64,000 nucleotides of DNA from Gemmatimonadota bacterium (GTDB lineage: Bacteria; Gemmatimonadota; Gemmatimonadetes; Gemmatimonadales; Gemmatimonadaceae). Positions 60,999 through 64,000 of the stretch are shown here, piece after piece; within the stretch, counting starts at the first letter, position 1; every line of letters starts with the position of its first letter. The notes under the pieces were generated by a model. The model did not search any database. It was not told the origin of the DNA and saw only the letters and a list, made by a program, of their open reading frames with translations. Location of the stretch: the NCBI GenBank assembly GCA_020161135.1, contig JAIUOB010000004.1:496001-560000 (forward strand), written 5' to 3'. The translations under genes were made by a program, and so were the position numbers.

Positions 60999-61577
60999 TC
61001 AGCGGCCGAAGCGACGCTTGAGGTCGGCGAGCCGCGCCTCGGCATCCGCCTCGCGCTCGGCGCGCGTGCGCCGCGGCGGCATGACCGCGTCGTCCATTCC
61101 TCCGCTGCCCGTCGGGGCGCCGGACGGAGCGCCCGACAGCGCCTCGTCCACTTCGCGCTGTGCCTGGGCCTCGACGCCAATGCCGTCGGGAGCCAGCCCC
61201 GACTGCACACGCCGCAACTCCGCCGACATCTGCTCGTACTCACGCTCGGCCATGGCCAACTCCTGCTGCTGCACCATCCGCTTCGACTCCAGCAGCGCCA
61301 CCTTCTCGGCGTGTTGCGTCGCAAAGCGTTCGGCGATGGCGACGGTTTCCTGATCGCCGATGTCGGCCGCATACCCCTGACGCCGGCGCACCGTGTCCAG
61401 CTCACGCTGCTCGGTGGCGAGATGTGTCTCGGTGGCGGCCAACGTGGCGCGCAGGTCCTGCAGCGCCATCTTGGCATGCACGAGGGCGTCACGCATGCCA
61501 GCGGTCATGCGGCGGCGCTCGTCGGGATCGAGCCGATCGGAGAGCGAACGGAAGGCGTCGCGAAACTCGTCGAACAT
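60999..61577 (-). CDS. coiled-coil protein, PspA-like architecture, function unknown
   Basis: A 192-residue cytoplasmic protein with long heptad-rich helices (MALQDLRATLAATETHLATE, FATQHAEKVALLESKRMVQQ, QELAMAEREYEQMSAELRRV), a short disordered stretch (GAPSGAPTGSGGMDDAV) and a positively charged C-terminal helix (RADAEARLADLKRRFGR-like). The layout recalls PspA/Vipp1, but no diagnostic sequence is seen. It shares an operon with a barrel protein and has a leaderless promoter (TAGCTT six bases before the ATG). Confidence 0.75.
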   Translation of the reverse strand: MFDEFRDAFRSLSDRLDPDERRRMTAGMRDALVHAKMALQDLRATLAATETHLATEQRELDTVRRRQGYAADIGDQETVAIAERFATQHAEKVALLESKRMVQQQELAMAEREYEQMSAELRRVQSGLAPDGIGVEAQAQREVDEALSGAPSGAPTGSGGMDDAVMPPRRTRAEREADAEARLADLKRRFGR

Positions 61578-61583
61578 GGCGGT

Positions 61584-61589
61584 AAGCTA
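61584..61589 (-). promoter_or_regulatory. -10 element of the coiled-coil gene (leaderless)
   Basis: Minus-strand TAGCTT followed by ACCGCC and the ATG at 61577: six bases. Confidence 0.55.
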
Positions 61590-61744
61590 GGGCGACCACG
61601 GGACCCGCCGCTACCAGACCTCCGCCGGGAACAGTCTCCTACCCCGCTGCCGCCCTCTTCGCTCCATCGGCCCCCCTCTCGGCCGTGTGCGAGGCACGTG
61701 CCCGGCGTGTGACCCCGCCCCGCACCCATTTGGAGCGCGGTAGC

Positions 61745-61753
61745 TGTTATGTT
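61745..61753 (+). promoter_or_regulatory. extended -10 element of the glycosyltransferase gene
   Basis: TGTTATGTT, i.e. TGN plus TATGTT, an extended -10 that does not need a -35. It lies 45 bases before the GTG at 61799. Confidence 0.4.
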
Positions 61754-61798
61754 CGGTCGCACCCCTCCACCGCTCCCGTTCGCCCGCGCCCGGACTCC

Positions 61799-63871
61799 GT
61801 GCTCTATCTCGCCATCCCCACCCACAACGAGGTCGCCACCATCGGCGTCCTGCTGTGGCGTCTGCGCACCGTGCTGGCCGAGTTCCCGCGGGAGTACGAG
61901 GTGGTGGTGTACGACGACGCGAGCACCGACGAGACGGCCGAGGTCGCGCAGCAGTACGTGCATGCGATGCCCGTCACCGTGCTGCGCGGCGACCGACAGC
62001 GCGGCTACGCCGGTGCGGTCGATGCCCTGCTGCGGCACATCGCGGGCCACACGCGCTACCCGCGGCGTGACGCGGTGCTGCTCCTGCAGGGCGACTTCAC
62101 CGATCCGCCGGGCATCGTCCCCGAGTTCGCGCGCCGCTTCGAGGGAGGCGCAGATCTGGTGGTCGGCGAGCGTCAGGTCGGCACCGACGCACCGCTCCCC
62201 GTGCGGCGACTCTCGCGCGGGGCGCACTGGGCCATGCGTCCCTTCGTGCGCGTCGACGGTGTGCGCGACCTCACCGCCTCCATGCGCCTCGTGCGCATCT
62301 CGGCACTGCGCGACGCACTGCGCGAGGTGGGCGACGCCCCGCTCCTGCAGGGCGATAGCTGGACCGCCAACGCCGACCTGCTGCTCCGTCTCGCGCCGCA
62401 CGCCCGCAAGGTCGAGTCGGTGCATGTGGAGCCGTCGTACGGCGTGCGCATGCGTGACACGCGGCGCGTGGCGCTGCGCGACGCGCTGGCCGCCCTCAAG
62501 TGGGCCTGGGGCGCGCGTGGCCGTCGGGTGACGGTGCGCATCGAGGCCGACAGCCCGGTCGACGATCGCCGGCCGCCGCGGACGTCACGGCGCCGCGACG
62601 AGTCGGAACTGTCCGTCGAGAAGCTGCGCGAGCGCGTGCGTGAAGCGCGCGGCGGACGCGAGCCGGAAGAGAAGGATCCGCGCGGTCGCCGTCGCCGCAG
62701 CGAACGTCCGGAGCGTGCCGAACGTCCCGAGCGCGCGGAGCGTACCGAGCGTCCGGAGCGCCCCGAGCGCGCGGAGAAGGCCGAGCGCAACCGTGCCCCG
62801 CGTGTCCCCGCGGACACGCGCGAGTCGCTGCTGGCCAGCCTCGATCCGGCCGCCGGTGCCACCGCCCGCCTCACGGGGCAACAGCGCGCCAGGGGCGAGG
62901 CCGGCCGTTCGGACGCCTCACGTGGGGACACGCCGCGCGATGGCGGCCGCACCGAGTCGCCGCGCGGAGAACGCCCGGCGCGCGGCCGTGGTGAGCGCCA
63001 GGCGGGCGATCGCCCCGCCGCCGAGCGGCAGGGCAGCGCGCGAGCGGAGTCGTCGCGACCGGAACGCGGGCGTCGCCGCGACGAGCGTGACCTGGCCGCG
63101 CCACCGGCTCTCGACGATCCGTTCGCACCACCCGCGGCCAAGCCCGATCCGTTCGCGCGGGCACTGGGGCACGACGACCCGCAGACGACGGCCGCCTCCA
63201 CCGCGTCCACCGGGGCCGAGAGCGTCACGCCGCCCACCTGGAGCGCTCCCACGCCGTCTGAGGGGGGTATCCCGGACGACCTCACCTCGGAGCGCACGGC
63301 CGATGCCGCGGCCGGCGCGGAAATCCGCCGCGGCCGCCACCTGACGGACCGCGACAGCGAGGCCGAGGACGCGGTCGATGGGGCCGACGACGGGTTGGAC
63401 GATGGCGATGACGGCAGCGACGACGTGAACGAGGCCGGTGCCGACGGTGCGGCCGGCCCGCGCAAGCGTCGGCGCCGCTCGCGGCGCGGGCGCCGGCGTC
63501 GTGGCGAGCGCGGCGAGTCCGCTGAGGGGTCGGAAGGCGCTGCGCCGGACGAAACGTCGGCTCGCGCATCGGCCGACGCTGGAGCCGTCGACGACAGCCC
63601 GTACCGGGCCGACGACGATGCATCGGCCGACGCCGACGAGTCGGACCGTGACGCGGGCGACGGTGAGGGCGAAGGTGAAGCCGGTGAGGGCGACCCCGGA
63701 GACGGCACCCATCCGCGAGCCCGGCGCCGTGGCCGCCGTGGCCGTCGGGGCGGCTCGCGCCGCTCACGTCACCGGCGTGAGGGCGAACCCCGGGAGGGCG
63801 GCGAGCCCCGCGACGGGGAAAGCCCCGACCGGGGTCCGGAAACGCACGACGGCACGTCGCCCCCCTCCTGA
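61799..63871 (+). CDS. GT2-family glycosyltransferase with a long charged disordered tail
   Basis: A 690-residue protein from GTG 61799. Residues 1 to about 240 form a GT-A family 2 domain: LYLAIPTHNEVATIGVLLWR, VYDDASTDETAEVAQQ, RGYAGAVDALLRHIAG, VLLLQGDFTDPPGIVPEFAR with the metal-binding-region Asp, and RDLTASMRLVRISALRDAL. The match is to polyprenol-phosphate-sugar transferases of the DPM1/ArnC type, but no membrane anchor follows. From about 250 to 690 the chain is low complexity: ERPERAERPERAERTERPER-type repeats, an acidic block (about 60 residues, DDGLDDGDDGSDD) and basic blocks (RKRRRRSRRGRRRRGER and RARRRGRRGRRGGSRRSRHR). The tail's role is unknown. Confidence 0.85.
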   Translation: MLYLAIPTHNEVATIGVLLWRLRTVLAEFPREYEVVVYDDASTDETAEVAQQYVHAMPVTVLRGDRQRGYAGAVDALLRHIAGHTRYPRRDAVLLLQGDFTDPPGIVPEFARRFEGGADLVVGERQVGTDAPLPVRRLSRGAHWAMRPFVRVDGVRDLTASMRLVRISALRDALREVGDAPLLQGDSWTANADLLLRLAPHARKVESVHVEPSYGVRMRDTRRVALRDALAALKWAWGARGRRVTVRIEADSPVDDRRPPRTSRRRDESELSVEKLRERVREARGGREPEEKDPRGRRRRSERPERAERPERAERTERPERPERAEKAERNRAPRVPADTRESLLASLDPAAGATARLTGQQRARGEAGRSDASRGDTPRDGGRTESPRGERPARGRGERQAGDRPAAERQGSARAESSRPERGRRRDERDLAAPPALDDPFAPPAAKPDPFARALGHDDPQTTAASTASTGAESVTPPTWSAPTPSEGGIPDDLTSERTADAAAGAEIRRGRHLTDRDSEAEDAVDGADDGLDDGDDGSDDVNEAGADGAAGPRKRRRRSRRGRRRRGERGESAEGSEGAAPDETSARASADAGAVDDSPYRADDDASADADESDRDAGDGEGEGEAGEGDPGDGTHPRARRRGRRGRRGGSRRSRHRREGEPREGGEPRDGESPDRGPETHDGTSPPS

Positions 63872-63886
63872 GGGAGCGGCGTGCCG
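63850..63886 (+). terminator. hairpin over the glycosyltransferase stop codon
   Basis: CGGCACG and CGTGCCG (63850-63856 and 63880-63886) with an inner CCCTC/GAGGG pair flanking the stop codon at 63869-63871. Possible terminator; no T run. Confidence 0.4.
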
Positions 63887-63909
63887 CCGCGTAGGGGCTG
63901 ACGCGCCCG

Positions 63910-64000
63910 TCAGCCCTTGAACTTCATCTCGATCTTCTCGGCCGTCGCCGGGCTCACCACCCGGAGCACGAAGTACACCACCGCGCCCACCAGCACGATC
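63910..64000 (-). CDS. C-terminal end of a membrane protein gene (partial)
   Basis: The last 29 codons and stop of a minus-strand gene that continues beyond the right edge: IVLVGAVVYFVLRVVSPATA followed by EKIEMKFKG. A hydrophobic helix and a short charged tail indicate a membrane protein. Family not determinable from this piece. Confidence 0.7.
   Translation of the reverse strand, partial: IVLVGAVVYFVLRVVSPATAEKIEMKFKG

Overview
This window is high-GC chromosomal DNA, densely coding on both strands, with no tRNA, rRNA, insertion sequence, prophage or CRISPR array that I could find. Gene content (recF-DciA-gyrB, KefB-type antiporter, di-haem peroxidase, lipoproteins and an outer-membrane barrel, NAD-dependent ligase, glycine cleavage) points to a diderm, mostly aerobic bacterium. 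Together with the codon bias and the many genes with an N-terminal signal or lipobox, my best guess is a member of the Gemmatimonadota. That assignment is inference, since no rRNA is present.

Layout, left to right. 1-9.2 kb: 5' part of uvrA (minus), cutA with an ABC-2 exporter, mutY, then a minus-strand group mtnA-glpK and a divergent CcmF-like membrane protein ending in zinc ribbons. 9.2-13.8 kb: enoyl-CoA hydratase, recF, a DciA-like gene and gyrB. 13.8-20.8 kb (mostly minus): serine hydrolase, di-haem cytochrome c peroxidase, Kef-type antiporter, small membrane protein, thymidine phosphorylase. 20.8-29.3 kb: TPR protein, ligA, V4R-like gene, phosphoribosyltransferase, a TPR/ParA/lipoprotein operon and a long-chain acyl-CoA synthetase. 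29.3-32.2 kb (minus): a Trm112-like protein and an operon of PTPS (QueD family), GTP cyclohydrolase I and a short-chain dehydrogenase, preceded by a long structured leader. 32.2-40.6 kb: an unlisted 55-residue membrane protein, sbcD-sbcC-acetyltransferase, two envelope proteins, and an aminotransferase with a stand-alone Lrp-type ligand-binding domain. 40.8-46.8 kb: a catalytically decayed DEAD-box-like RNA-binding protein, thymidine kinase, and a hybrid histidine kinase divergent from an AraC-type regulator. 47-52 kb: coaE, gcvH, gcvP and a lipoate-ligase-like gene. 52-59 kb: a tightly overlapped operon for a dipeptide ABC importer plus a POT-family proton/peptide symporter. 59-64 kb: a coiled-coil protein with an outer-membrane barrel protein, and a glycosyltransferase with a very long charged, disordered tail.

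Two features stand out at the regulatory level. First, at least nine genes have a TANNNT -10 hexamer ending 5-9 bases (usually exactly 6) before the start codon, so their mRNAs should begin at or next to the start codon (leaderless); genes with longer leaders often show GGAG/GAGGA-type ribosome binding sites. Second, the PTPS gene is preceded by a roughly 270-nt leader with its own -35/-10 promoter, a possible pseudoknot, a strong hairpin followed by a U-rich stretch and a perfect 20-bp palindrome, which looks like an attenuator, riboswitch or small RNA.

The most unusual proteins are the pseudo-DEAD-box protein with a DbpA-type RNA-binding domain and RGG-like tail, the CcmF-like protein that has lost the haem-handling residues but gained zinc ribbons, and the glycosyltransferase with a 440-residue charge-patterned tail.
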